Counted from the stretch's first letter, positions 8,686 through 17,543 are shown. The stretch is 29,766 bases of DNA from UBA8437 sp003445035 (GCA_937901285.1 CALCHI010000181.1:1-29766), one strand, 5' to 3'. Numbers and translations: made by a program. Notes: generated by a model from the letters alone, not told the origin.

Positions 8686-10293
8686 ATGAATGCTGATGGC
8701 AATGTCTCGCGACGGGATTGGATCAAGGCGGCCAGTGTGGCCGGGCTGACCGCAGCGGCCCCCAGCGGTTCCGGAGCGGCATCGGCCGCAACCCGGGCAG
8801 ATCAGGTCACCACCATCGGCAGTCGGCGCGAACTGTTTGTCGACAACGCCCTGGTCGGATCGATCACCGGCGGCGCTCGACTCCAACTCAACCGGCCGAC
8901 CCCCCAGGAGATCTCACTGGTCAACGACCGGCCATGGGAGGGAGCCACATGTGCCTACATGAAGGTCTTCCGGGACGGTGAGCTCTACCGGATGTACTAC
9001 CGGGGCAGCGACGTGATCTACACCAAGGACGGTTTCAGCACTCCTCGTCCGGAGGTCGCCTGTTACGCCGAGAGTCCCGATGGGATCCATTGGACCCGGC
9101 CGGACCTGGGTTTGTTCGAGTTCAATGGCTCGAAGAAGAACAACATCGTCTGGATGGGATATGGGGCCCACAACTTCGCGCCGTTCCTGGACCAGAATCC
9201 CGATTGTCCGTCCGGCGAGCGGATCAAGGCCCTGGCCGGGAGTTCCCGCAAGGGGCTGTGGGCGTTCGCTTCGGCCGACGGCAAGAAGTTCCGGAAACTC
9301 CGGGAGAAGGCTGTCATTGAGCGTGGGTTCTTCGATTCACTGAACCTCGCCTTCTGGGATTCGGTTTCCGGCCTGTACCGCGAATTTCATCGCGATTTCC
9401 GAGAAGGTCGCGACATCCGCACCGGGACATCGAAGAACTTTCTCGACTGGACCGAGAGCCGCTTCCTGGATTACGAGGCTCACGATTACGGGACGCGACC
9501 CGAGGGAGCCGAGCCGATCAGGGATGCCGATCCGGCCAAGCAGATGCCCGGGCGCGTCAGCCAACTCTACACAAACCAGGTGATTCCCTATTTTCGGGCG
9601 CCTCATATCTACGTCGGCTTTCCCACCCGTTACATCGACCGGGGCTGGAGCTATTCGGCCACCCAGTTGCCGCGGTACGAATATCGCAAGCTGAGGGGGG
9701 CCAAGTCTCGCCGCGAAGGCACTGCGGTGACTGACGGGATGTTCATGGCCAGTCGTGACGCGACGACGTTTCACGTGTGGCCCGAGTCGTTCATCAGGCC
9801 GGGATTGCGGGCTGAACAGAGTTGGTTCTACGGTGACACCTACCAGAACCACGGGCTGGTTGAGACGAAGTCGATGTTCGAGGACGGCGGCAACGATCTG
9901 TCGATCTACGTCAGTGAGAATTCTCACCAGGACCATCCCGGTCAGTTCCGTCGCTACACGCTGCGCATGGACGGGTTCGTGTCGTTGACGGCTCCGCTGG
10001 AGGGGGGTGACCTGTTAACGAAGCCGGTCCGGTTCGAGGGCGAGCGGCTGTCGCTGAACACGTCGACATCGGCTGCCGGCAGCGTCCGCGTGGAAATCCA
10101 GGGCGAGGACGGCAAGCCGTTGCCCGGATATTCGCTGGCCGATGCGCATCCGCTCTACGGAGATTCACTCGGCCTGGTGGCTGCCTGGAAGGGGCACGGG
10201 ACCAACGTGGCATCGCTTTCAGGTAAAACGGTGCGATTGCGGTTCCGGGTCGAGGATGCCGACCTGTATTCGTATCGTTTCGAGCCGGCGTGA
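8686..10293 (+). CDS. Tat-exported glycoside hydrolase-like beta-propeller protein (GH32/GH43-like)
   Basis: A 535-residue protein with twin-arginine leader VSRRDWIKAASVAGL, placed right after ATG 8686. The body has the repeated pattern of five-bladed propeller glycosidases. RRELFVDNALV opens the domain, then YRMYYRG, CYAESPDGIHWTRPDLGL and FASADGKKFRKL follow. The 'SPDGIHW' and 'SxDGxxF' motifs are blade signatures also common in GH32/GH43 proteins. The C-terminal ~120 residues (after about 420) look like a beta-sandwich accessory domain. I cannot place the catalytic acids with confidence, so hydrolase activity on an extracellular glycan is inferred. It diverges from the sugar isomerase-like gene. 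Confidence 0.7.
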   Translation: MNADGNVSRRDWIKAASVAGLTAAAPSGSGAASAATRADQVTTIGSRRELFVDNALVGSITGGARLQLNRPTPQEISLVNDRPWEGATCAYMKVFRDGELYRMYYRGSDVIYTKDGFSTPRPEVACYAESPDGIHWTRPDLGLFEFNGSKKNNIVWMGYGAHNFAPFLDQNPDCPSGERIKALAGSSRKGLWAFASADGKKFRKLREKAVIERGFFDSLNLAFWDSVSGLYREFHRDFREGRDIRTGTSKNFLDWTESRFLDYEAHDYGTRPEGAEPIRDADPAKQMPGRVSQLYTNQVIPYFRAPHIYVGFPTRYIDRGWSYSATQLPRYEYRKLRGAKSRREGTAVTDGMFMASRDATTFHVWPESFIRPGLRAEQSWFYGDTYQNHGLVETKSMFEDGGNDLSIYVSENSHQDHPGQFRRYTLRMDGFVSLTAPLEGGDLLTKPVRFEGERLSLNTSTSAAGSVRVEIQGEDGKPLPGYSLADAHPLYGDSLGLVAAWKGHGTNVASLSGKTVRLRFRVEDADLYSYRFEPA

Positions 10294-10299
10294 GAGAGG

Positions 10300-11898
10300 T
10301 TACTGCGTGAATCGTCGGATCACGTTGGCGGTGATCCGGGCAACCGATTCATCAACCAGGATCGACGACGGCCAGCTGATTGAGCCGACCGAGAAGACCT
10401 CGCCACCGGACGGAGTGTCGAAGTGCACGATCTCGGCTCCGCCATTGTCCGGATTGGTTCCCTTGGCGATGGTGTGCACGTTTTCGGGTGACTGGTCGGA
10501 GATCTTGTCGGTTTCGTGCCCGGATGCGCCGCCGGGAACCCGCTTGTGCAGGCTGTCGGCTCCGAAAGTGTCTCCGGCGGCCAGTCCGGTGCCTTCCAGC
10601 GACCAGTGGTCGGCGTCAATCACCCGATAGGGGGCTGCCGTCATGATCCCGGCGAACGAGAAGACCACGCCCAGCAGGTTGGCTTCGGATTCGACTCGCT
10701 TGTCGAAACGGCTCTGGTACTCGGTTCCGTCGTCTTTGAGTTGCGGCTCGGAGTGGCTCCAGTTGGTGTTGTGGTAGACCACACGGTGGTCGTCCAGAAA
10801 CTCAATCTCGCAGTTGAGGCCATTGCCACCGAGGTACATCAGGCGGCCGCCACGGTCGAAGACCCACTCTTTGACCCGGAAGTACATGTCACGCGACCAG
10901 TACTCGGGGTGGGTGCTGATGATCAGCACCTTGTACTCGTCCAGCGGGACCTGGTCGAAGTGCAGTTGCGTTTCACTGTAGTAGTCGTAATCGAATCCCT
11001 GCTGTTCCATCCAGCCGAGCAGTCGCCATTCGGCGGAGGCCAGGTGGCAGCCCTGCCGGCCGGCGATCGGGTCGGTCAGGCCCTCGTCGAAGTCAATGTG
11101 GTTGTAGGGGTCGGGTCGATCGAGGGAGAGAGGGGCATATTCTTCCTTGTCGTACGACCGGTGTTCGGTCTCGGTGTACCGCTGCAATTCCAGTCGCGAA
11201 TTGACCGTCGGGGTGGACGGAAAACAGTCAGCATGGATGTAGTTACTGCGACCGCCGAAGCTGTTGTAGGCGTTCCAGTTGATGTCGGAGGCCAACACGG
11301 CGATGTCGGTTGTCGGAGCGGTCGGGCTGACAATCCAGGGGAAGGTAAAGAACGAGCCGGACTTGCCCAGGGCGTGCAGGAAATAGAGTCCACTCCGTTC
11401 GGGAGCTTCAACGAACTGAGACAGTGCTTTGCTGTTGTAACCGTACTTGTTCCACTCGACTCCGGTTTGTGTGTAGTCCCCGTCGGGGGTGATCTGCATT
11501 GTGGCGCGTGGGCCGTGTTCATCGTAGGTGCCGATCCGGCGGATGTACTCCTTGGACTGGCCGTACCGCCAGAGCTGCAGTTCATATTCCTCGACCGCGT
11601 GCACCCGGAATTCACTTCGCTCGCCACTCTTGACCGACCTGGGCCACATGTAGCCGAGCAGGCCGTCAGAGAGCAGTCGGAAGTGGTAGGGGCTGTCGCT
11701 TGCTACCGTCATGTTGATGATCTTGGAACCGTACCCGTCCCGGCCGAGCACCACCTCGTACTCACCCGGTTCGATCTCGGCGTGGACGGCTCCCGAGATC
11801 GTGGAGGTGGCGGTGGTGATGTCACCGCCGCTGCGGAACTCGAACAGCACCTCGGACAGGGCGACATATCGCTCATTGCTGACATAACCGACGAGCAT
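10300..11898 (-). CDS. N,N-dimethylformamidase large (beta) subunit-like protein
   Basis: ATG 11898 gives 532 residues starting MLVGYVSNERYVALSEVLFEF, a common opening in this family; AAGGA lies about nine bases upstream. An in-frame extension to 11982 exists but runs into the promoter region of the divergent gene. The C-terminal half matches the conserved C-terminal domain of the dimethylformamidase large subunit: DINWNAYNSFGG (205-216), ISTHPEYWS (328-336) and LGGNGLNCEIEF. In characterised dimethylformamidase a mononuclear iron is held by Tyr and Glu side chains; Y211 and E332 are candidates by motif, unverified. No signal peptide is seen. No small-subunit gene is adjacent, so the substrate is probably not dimethylformamide itself; an amide hydrolase is the best guess. 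Confidence 0.72.
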   Translation of the reverse strand: MLVGYVSNERYVALSEVLFEFRSGGDITTATSTISGAVHAEIEPGEYEVVLGRDGYGSKIINMTVASDSPYHFRLLSDGLLGYMWPRSVKSGERSEFRVHAVEEYELQLWRYGQSKEYIRRIGTYDEHGPRATMQITPDGDYTQTGVEWNKYGYNSKALSQFVEAPERSGLYFLHALGKSGSFFTFPWIVSPTAPTTDIAVLASDINWNAYNSFGGRSNYIHADCFPSTPTVNSRLELQRYTETEHRSYDKEEYAPLSLDRPDPYNHIDFDEGLTDPIAGRQGCHLASAEWRLLGWMEQQGFDYDYYSETQLHFDQVPLDEYKVLIISTHPEYWSRDMYFRVKEWVFDRGGRLMYLGGNGLNCEIEFLDDHRVVYHNTNWSHSEPQLKDDGTEYQSRFDKRVESEANLLGVVFSFAGIMTAAPYRVIDADHWSLEGTGLAAGDTFGADSLHKRVPGGASGHETDKISDQSPENVHTIAKGTNPDNGGAEIVHFDTPSGGEVFSVGSISWPSSILVDESVARITANVIRRFTQ

Positions 11899-12099
11899 CG
11901 TGGCTGGTCCTTTCGGGAGTGGGGCCGCTACCTGTGAAACACCGAACGGCCCATGATGCCGCCAGGTGCCGGGATCGTCCACCTTGTCGGTGTGGGGACC
12001 TCACCTGCTGTCCAACGGAGTATGGGCAAACTGCGGTGTGTCTGGCGGCATTGGGTATTTTTCCGGCTGTGTGGAGTCGGCAAGTGCGATAACGATGAA

Positions 12100-13434
12100 G
12101 TGAGATGCTCTCTGCTTATCTTCGTGTTGTGCGTGCTGATTTCGGTGACCGAGGCCGGTGATCCTGTCGGGTGGCGTACGCGTCGATCCGGTCGATCCCC
12201 CCAAAGCCACGTGATCCCCGTGGTGGCCGTGCGTGCGACAGCCACTCCGGCGATGACCACGCTGGCGAATTTTGAATCGATGGCTCTGGGCCGTCATCCG
12301 TCGTTACGGATGGCCGCCGCACGGATCAGTGAGGTGCGTGGTGATCAACGCCAGGCGGGGCTGTGGCCCAACCCCGTGGTGGGATACAGCGGGGAGGAAA
12401 TGGGAAACCGGGGAACGACCGGAATGCAGGGCGGATTCGTTTGGCAAAAGATCGTCACCGCCAGGAAATTGAAGCTGGCTACGCAGGTGGCAGCCGGGCG
12501 AGTGAGCGAACAGCAGTTCCTGGCGACCGTAACTCGGACCCGGGTTCTCAATGGCGTTCGCATCCGCTTCTACGACACGCTGGTCGCTCAGCAGCGTGTC
12601 GAATTGACCGGGAAACTGTCTCAGCTGGGGGAGGAGTTGGCGCGGGCCACGGCGCGGCTGGTTGAAGCGAAGCAGGTCTCGGCCAATTCGCAGCTGCTGT
12701 CGGAGATCGCGGCGGAGCAGGGACGGGCGATACTGGAGAACTCAAGAAACGAATTGATCGAGGCCCGTCGGCTGTTGGCGTTTTCGATTGGAGATATCAA
12801 TCTGCAGGTGGGCCCGTTGCAGGGAAATGTTACGGCTGATCTTCCGGACATGACATGGGAGGACTGCCGCAAGCTGGTGCTGGAGGGTCATCCGGCGATG
12901 GCCGCGGCCAAGATCCGTCTGTCCACCGCCGAGGTGGAACTGGGCCGGCAGAAGCGGCTGGTTGTTCCTGACCTCGATGTCCGTGTCGGCGTGGGGCATA
13001 TGGACGTCACCGGCAGCGACGTGACCAGTGTGAGGGTGGGCGTGCCGTTGCCGATTTTCGATCGCAACCAGGGGGGTATCGCGCGGTCAGAGGCCGAGTT
13101 GGTCCGTGCCCGTTTTGGTGTGGAACGTCTGGAAGTCGAATTGCATCAGCGGGCGGCGGTGGCGTTTCGCGAATATTCCAACGCTCGACAGCAAGCCCGG
13201 CGGTATTCGACCCAGATTCTGCCACGAGCCAGCCGATCTCTGGACCTGGTTCGTCGTGGATACAGCCAGGGTCAGATGCCTTACCTCGAACTGCTCGTGG
13301 CGCAGCAGAAGTACGTCGAGGTGAACCTGTCCTACCTGTCCTCCATCCGAAAACTCCGTGAGTCGGTCACCGTGATCCGATCGAAGCTCCTGACAAGTGG
13401 ACTGCACGGGCACCGAAATTCCGTCGATCGTTGA
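12100..13434 (+). CDS. Outer membrane efflux protein (TolC/CzcC family)
   Basis: From GTG 12100 the product is 444 residues, beginning with a signal peptide (MRCSLLIFVLCVLISVTEAG). An in-frame ATG at 12019 is the alternative. The body has the two-fold repeated coiled-coil pattern of outer membrane efflux proteins. Features include ALGRHPSLRMAAARISEVRGD near the start, WPNPVVGYSGEE, the second-repeat LVLEGHPAMAAAKIRLSTAEVELGR split by an LPDMTWEDC linker, and VGVPLPIFDRNQGG. These fit the CzcC/CusC type more than E. coli TolC. It would form the outer membrane channel of a tripartite exporter. It heads the plus-strand cluster with adaptor, ATPase and two permeases. Confidence 0.88.
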   Translation: MRCSLLIFVLCVLISVTEAGDPVGWRTRRSGRSPQSHVIPVVAVRATATPAMTTLANFESMALGRHPSLRMAAARISEVRGDQRQAGLWPNPVVGYSGEEMGNRGTTGMQGGFVWQKIVTARKLKLATQVAAGRVSEQQFLATVTRTRVLNGVRIRFYDTLVAQQRVELTGKLSQLGEELARATARLVEAKQVSANSQLLSEIAAEQGRAILENSRNELIEARRLLAFSIGDINLQVGPLQGNVTADLPDMTWEDCRKLVLEGHPAMAAAKIRLSTAEVELGRQKRLVVPDLDVRVGVGHMDVTGSDVTSVRVGVPLPIFDRNQGGIARSEAELVRARFGVERLEVELHQRAAVAFREYSNARQQARRYSTQILPRASRSLDLVRRGYSQGQMPYLELLVAQQKYVEVNLSYLSSIRKLRESVTVIRSKLLTSGLHGHRNSVDR

Positions 13435-13446
13435 ACGCGCCGACCA

Positions 13447-13460
13447 GCCGACCAGTCGGC
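13447..13460 (+). other. Small inverted repeat after the efflux channel gene
   Basis: GCCGAC and GTCGGC flank a CA centre, 12 bases past the stop. The left arm is part of a CCGACCAG direct repeat. It is short, with no T-run, so either a weak hairpin or chance. Confidence 0.25.
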
Positions 13461-13551
13461 GTGTGGCAGCGGAACGATATTGACGCCTCCGAGATGGTCG
13501 CGTACCGTTTTGTCAGAGGAGTAATTGGCGGCATTGAACATTGGGACGGGT

Positions 13552-13983
13552 ATGTCCGGGTTAGCACTCGAAAGTCGTGGCAGGTGGCACGCCTTGTTGG
13601 GCGGGTTGCTGGTGGCGGTGATGCTGGCTTGTCCGTTCGTCTGCCGTGCCGGAGCTTGTTGTTCTGGTGACGCGGTTGAGTCAGCCTCGGGAGAGGTTGA
13701 CGAAAGTGCTTGCCGATCCTGTCAAAAGTCGCACCGGTCACCGGTGTTGCCGATGGCCCCCGCCAAGCCCGCCCCGGACCGCCGTTGCTTGTGTGCGGGG
13801 GTGACGTTATCTGAGGTGTCAACGGTTCCCCGGCAGGCGGATGGGTCGAGTTGTCGCAACTCGACCGTTGTCATTTCCGCCCACCGGGCGATGTCCCGTT
13901 CGCAGGACATCGAATGGGGGCAGGAAACGAGAGCGATCGCTGGTCGGGCGATCTGCTGTGCCAATGGCGTTCTGAATTGCTAG
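13552..13983 (+). CDS. Small exported cysteine-rich protein in the ABC export cluster
   Basis: The 143-residue product has a hydrophobic N-terminal segment (LLGGLLVAVMLAC, about 15-27) that fits a signal peptide or lipid anchor. It has 12 cysteines at 27, 31, 36, 37, 54, 57, 79, 81, 101, 135, 136 and 143. They form CPFVC, CC, CxxC (54-57), CxC (79-81) and CC clusters. Such spacing suits metal, thiol or disulfide chemistry, but no known domain is recognised. ATG 13552 puts the hydrophobic segment at a normal distance. TTG 13525, preceded by AGAGGAG, is a credible alternative start. Its position between the outer membrane channel and the first permease suggests a role in the exporter. Confidence 0.6.
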   Translation: MSGLALESRGRWHALLGGLLVAVMLACPFVCRAGACCSGDAVESASGEVDESACRSCQKSHRSPVLPMAPAKPAPDRRCLCAGVTLSEVSTVPRQADGSSCRNSTVVISAHRAMSRSQDIEWGQETRAIAGRAICCANGVLNC

Positions 13984-13993
13984 GACCGGTGTC

Positions 13994-14022
13994 GTCGGAG
14001 CGGAGTGATCTCCGCGGCCGAC
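13994..14022 (+). promoter_or_regulatory. Strong interrupted hairpin between the cysteine-rich and permease genes
   Basis: GCGGAG (14000-14005) and CTCCGC (14010-14015) pair perfectly around a TGAT loop. The stem then continues outward with GTCGG (13994-13998) and CCGAC (14018-14022) past a small A/GG internal loop, giving 11 base pairs. No T-run follows, so it is not a standard intrinsic terminator. An mRNA processing, stability or attenuation element inside the operon is likelier. Confidence 0.45.
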
Positions 14023-14083
14023 GCAACTGCCGGGTCGAAGCCGTTGGGCGGTTCCCTCGGGGCCCCTTCAGGACATCTCTACC

Positions 14084-15271
14084 GTGGCCACCTTGCGTTT
14101 GCTCCCGTGGGAGTACTCTGTCCGCAACCTGTTTCGTCGCCCGCTGCGCACGATGTTGACGCTGGTAGGTTTGACCACCGTGTTGCTGTTGGTGCTGGTG
14201 GTGGTCGGGTTCATTCGCGGGTTGGAGTCCTCACTGGCCGTCAGCGGTGATCCTGATACGGCAATCGTGTTTGCACTGGGCATGGGGGAAAATCTGGAGT
14301 ATTCAGCCATTCCAAGACAGATCGCCAACCTGGTTCCCGCCAACGTGGCCGGGATTGGGGAAATGTATGGCCGGAAATACGTTTCACCGGAGATCTACCT
14401 TGGCACCGAGGTCACGGTGGGGAAACGCAAGGAGCCATCCTTGGGGCTGGTTCGTGGAGTGACGTCGGATGTCTTTACGGTCAGGCGAGGGGTTCAGATC
14501 GAACAGGGGAGGTGGCCAATGGCTCGGGAGGCCCGGCAACCGGGTGAGATCCTGGTGGGCACACTGGCCGCCACAAAGTTGGGTGTCGACAAGGCGGAGT
14601 TGGCTGTGGGGGATCAGGTGCAGTTCGAGGGTCGCCGCTGGGTGGTGTCGGGCATCTTCTCGGCGGCTGGGGCGGCCTTCGAGTCGGAGGTGTGGTGCCG
14701 GCAGGATGAACTGGGTGTGCAGATGCAACGGGACGACCTGAGCCTGGTCGCGATGAGATTTGGACGAGACGGAACATTCGGCGACCTGCAGATGTTCTGC
14801 AGCGAGCGAAAGGACTTGAACCTGCAGGCCATCCGCGAGACCGATTACTACGCGTTGTTGCAACGGGACTACGGTCCGATCCGTTGGCTGGCGTGGTTGG
14901 TGGTGGGCCTGGTGGCCGGGGCGGGTGTCTTTGCCGGGCTGAATACCATGTACGCTTCGGCGATGGGGCGTGTTCGCGAGTGGGCGGCGCTACAGACAAT
15001 CGGGTTCACACGTGGGGCCCTACTGCTCGGGCTGGTCCAGGAGGGGGTGTTGATGGCATCGGCAGCCACGTTGCTGGCGACTGCGATTGCATTGGTGGGA
15101 CTCCGCTCCGCGGCGGTCCGTTTCACGATGGGGGCATTTGAACTGGCTATCGATGGGCCGAGCATCCTGTTGGTCTGTGGGATTGGTTTGGCCATGGGTG
15201 TGGTGGGGGCGATTCCCCCGGGATTGCGGGCCTTGCGGATGCCGATCGTCGAGGGACTCAAGGCGGTGTAG
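14084..15271 (+). CDS. ABC transporter permease, FtsX/MacB type (first of two)
   Basis: A 395-residue inner membrane permease starting at GTG 14084, with AGGAC upstream. The layout is that of MacB/LolC-type permeases. One transmembrane helix is near the N-terminus (TMLTLVGLTTVLLLVLVVVGF, about 23-43). A large periplasmic domain of roughly 220 residues follows, then three helices in the C-terminal third. The conserved cytoplasmic segment REWAALQTIGFTRGALL lies between helices two and three. It lacks an ATPase domain and would use the ATPase at 17543-18265. The periplasmic domain carries two cysteines (VWCRQDE, MFCSERK). It is distinct from the permease at 18265-19401, so the exporter is probably a heterodimer. 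Confidence 0.88.
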   Translation: MATLRLLPWEYSVRNLFRRPLRTMLTLVGLTTVLLLVLVVVGFIRGLESSLAVSGDPDTAIVFALGMGENLEYSAIPRQIANLVPANVAGIGEMYGRKYVSPEIYLGTEVTVGKRKEPSLGLVRGVTSDVFTVRRGVQIEQGRWPMAREARQPGEILVGTLAATKLGVDKAELAVGDQVQFEGRRWVVSGIFSAAGAAFESEVWCRQDELGVQMQRDDLSLVAMRFGRDGTFGDLQMFCSERKDLNLQAIRETDYYALLQRDYGPIRWLAWLVVGLVAGAGVFAGLNTMYASAMGRVREWAALQTIGFTRGALLLGLVQEGVLMASAATLLATAIALVGLRSAAVRFTMGAFELAIDGPSILLVCGIGLAMGVVGAIPPGLRALRMPIVEGLKAV

Positions 15272-15352
15272 GGCCGAACAAATCAACAACTGGCGGAGAA
15301 TGTGAGGCCGAGGCAGCCGGTTCAGTTTCAGGAGAACAAGGGAGAGATGCTG

Positions 15353-15871
15353 ATGAGTGTCAGAAAACGAATACCGTGGGTGGCCGTGGTGTGCGTCGGC
15401 TGGATGACCGGATGTGGGGACCGATCGGAGGGTCCACCGCCGGTGGCGATCGACGTGACACCATACTTGTTGTCGGAACCGCCTGGAGATGCTGAAGAGG
15501 TCAAGTCGGTCCACGAGGCGGCCGGAAGCGAACGTGACGTGGTGATCGTCGGCAAGATAGGTGGGCGATCCGATCCATGGATCGAAGGGCGGGCGGCGTT
15601 CAACATCGTTGACCGGTCAGTCAAATCGTGTTCGGACATCCCAGGCGACGATTGCCCGACACCCTGGGACTATTGCTGTACCCAGGACGACCTGCTCGGA
15701 GCCACGGCACTGGTCAAGGTTGTGGGCGGTGACGGTCGGACGTTGTCCGGGGATGCGCGGAAGTTGTTCGGAGTCAAGGAACTGCAAACGGTCATCATCA
15801 AGGGGACGGCCCGGAAGGATGATGCCGGCAACCTGACCGTGGTTGCCAGCGGCTTGTATCTCAAGAAGTGA
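15353..15871 (+). CDS. Small lipoprotein with a conserved-looking Cys motif, possible OB-like fold
   Basis: ATG 15353 is chosen because GGGAGAG ends six bases before it; ATG 15347 is also in frame but too close to that site. The 172-residue product has a lipoprotein-like leader ending MTGC (Cys21). A short acidic linker follows, then a compact beta-rich domain (about 61-172) with alternating hydrophobic strands: DVVIVGKIG, AAFNIVD, ALVKVV, TVIIKGTA, LTVVASGLYL. Four more cysteines cluster in the middle (93, 101, 108, 109), in a segment ending CPTPWDYCC. The strand pattern suggests an OB-type barrel, an inference from pattern only. Lying between permease and adaptor genes, it is a likely accessory of the exporter. 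Confidence 0.65.
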   Translation: MSVRKRIPWVAVVCVGWMTGCGDRSEGPPPVAIDVTPYLLSEPPGDAEEVKSVHEAAGSERDVVIVGKIGGRSDPWIEGRAAFNIVDRSVKSCSDIPGDDCPTPWDYCCTQDDLLGATALVKVVGGDGRTLSGDARKLFGVKELQTVIIKGTARKDDAGNLTVVASGLYLKK

Positions 15872-15902
15872 CAGATCACGTGAAAGCCCGAGACCGACGA
15901 GC

Positions 15903-17543
15903 ATGACCGAAATTGATCTGAAACAACTGGTGATTGATCGCGACGCGGGACCGTCAGCCAACCGGCCCCGTGGACCGCGGCGCCGGTTGCTGACACGTTA
16001 CATCGTGCCAGGAGCCATCCTGGCCGGATTCCTGTTGCTGGTCGGATGGATGGTCTGGGGGCTAGTCTTCCCTCCTCGTGATGTGACAGTCGTCGCGTTG
16101 AATACGACCCAGGTGGTTTCGACCGAGTCTGGCCAACCGGTGTTTCAGGCTAGTGGATGGATCGAGCCGCGTCCGACGCCAATTCGCGTGGCGGCGCTCG
16201 AACCCGGCGTGATCGAAAAACTGATGGTACGGGAGGACGATGAGGTCACACCGGGACAGACAATCGCGGTGATGATCAAGGACGACGCCCGCCTGGTTCT
16301 CGAAGCGGCTGAGGCCCAGGTCAACCTGAGTCGGGCTGAGGCGGCAAAAGCCGCAGCGGTGCTGGCAGCGGCGGAAGTGCGTTTGGCTCGCCCGGTGCAC
16401 CTGGAGGCCCCGCTGCGTGCTGCAGAGGGACAGGTGGCGCGGATTTCCACCCAGTTGGCCAGTCTTCCGTTCGAGAAACGCCAGGCAGAGGCTGACCTGG
16501 TGTTGGCCCAGACCGACCATGCGGGCAAGGTGGCGGCGCGTGGAGTGGTGGCTGAAATCGAGATAGAGAAGGCCAAGGCCGTTCTCGAAGGTGCCGATGC
16601 GAAGGTCCGGGAACTGGACAGTCGAATGGTGTCGCTGCGGACCGAACGAGGCACATGGCAAAAGCAGGTGCAGGCGCTGAGAACGAGGCTGGAACTGCTG
16701 GCCGACGAAACCGAAGCCCGGGACGCCGCCCGCGCGGCCTTGCGGGGTGCCAACGCACAGGTGGCCGCGGCCGGTGTCCGGGTTGCCGAGGCGGGACTGA
16801 AGCTCAGTCGAATGACGGTTGTGGCAAAGACGGCGGGGCGAGTTTACCAGTTGGTTGGCGCACCCGGGGCGAGGATCGGCGAAGGGATGACGCAGATGCA
16901 GGGTCACGACGGGAGCACCGTCGTGACACTTTATCAGCCTGGTCGCCTGCAGGTCCGTGTCGATGTTCGCTTCAGCGATCTGCCACAGGTGGTGGTGGGC
17001 CAGGAGGTTCGGATCAACAATCCCGCGTTGAAAGGGCCTCTTGCTGGCCGAGTCCTTTTTGTCAGTTCAATAGCTGACATCCAGAAGAACACCCTGGAAG
17101 TGAAGGTGGAGATCCAAGACCCCCCGTTGGTGTTCAAGCCGGACATGCAAGTCGAAATTACGTTTCTGTCGCTGGGAGTCTCCACAAAGGGGGGCTCCCA
17201 GTCACAACAGGCCCGTCACTACATTCCCAGGGCCCTGGTCCGCAGCGACTCCGATGGCAGCTACGTCTGGTTGGCGGATCGGGCACAACAACGGGCGAGG
17301 CGGGTATCGGTGACGGTTGGTGCGGCCGCACCCGGTGGCCTGGTAGAGATTTCCGGAGACCTTTCCAGGGGCAGTCGAGTGATTTCTGGCGGGGCGGTAG
17401 GGTTGGTTGATGGAGAATCGATTCGAATTCTCCGAAAAGATCCCGAGGCCGCTTTCAGTAGTGGGTCGCGTGATGCCCCTCGCAAGTCGGATGGCGGAGC
17501 CGGGGGGATGAATCACGGACCTGACGGGATGGGGAAGCCGTAA
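15903..17543 (+). CDS. Periplasmic adaptor (membrane fusion protein), HlyD/MacA family
   Basis: From ATG 15903 the protein is 546 residues. A basic cytoplasmic start (RPRGPRRRLL) precedes one transmembrane helix (about 33-55). A split lipoyl-type half follows (ASGWIEPRPTPIRVAALEPG, VREDDEVTPGQ). A long Ala/Glu/Arg-rich coiled-coil hairpin spans about 135-300. The second lipoyl half (VVAKTAGRVYQL) and beta-barrel (LQVRVDVRFSDLPQVVVGQ) come next. It would bridge the inner membrane permeases to the outer membrane channel encoded at 12100. The C-terminal tail ends MNHGPDGMGKP, Met/His/Gly-rich, unusual though not a defined metal site. Its stop overlaps the ATPase start by one base, so translation is coupled. 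Confidence 0.9.
   Translation: MTEIDLKQLVIDRDAGPSANRPRGPRRRLLTRYIVPGAILAGFLLLVGWMVWGLVFPPRDVTVVALNTTQVVSTESGQPVFQASGWIEPRPTPIRVAALEPGVIEKLMVREDDEVTPGQTIAVMIKDDARLVLEAAEAQVNLSRAEAAKAAAVLAAAEVRLARPVHLEAPLRAAEGQVARISTQLASLPFEKRQAEADLVLAQTDHAGKVAARGVVAEIEIEKAKAVLEGADAKVRELDSRMVSLRTERGTWQKQVQALRTRLELLADETEARDAARAALRGANAQVAAAGVRVAEAGLKLSRMTVVAKTAGRVYQLVGAPGARIGEGMTQMQGHDGSTVVTLYQPGRLQVRVDVRFSDLPQVVVGQEVRINNPALKGPLAGRVLFVSSIADIQKNTLEVKVEIQDPPLVFKPDMQVEITFLSLGVSTKGGSQSQQARHYIPRALVRSDSDGSYVWLADRAQQRARRVSVTVGAAAPGGLVEISGDLSRGSRVISGGAVGLVDGESIRILRKDPEAAFSSGSRDAPRKSDGGAGGMNHGPDGMGKP

Noticed and set aside
8475..8696. 73-residue frame in the divergent gap
   Set aside because: No ribosome binding site or family, polar composition, and it overlaps the start of the propeller gene.
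10516..11937. 473-residue open frame on the plus strand opposite the dimethylformamidase-like gene
   Set aside because: It is a mirror frame of a well-supported gene in GC-rich DNA, has low-complexity Val/Gly-rich content and matches no family.
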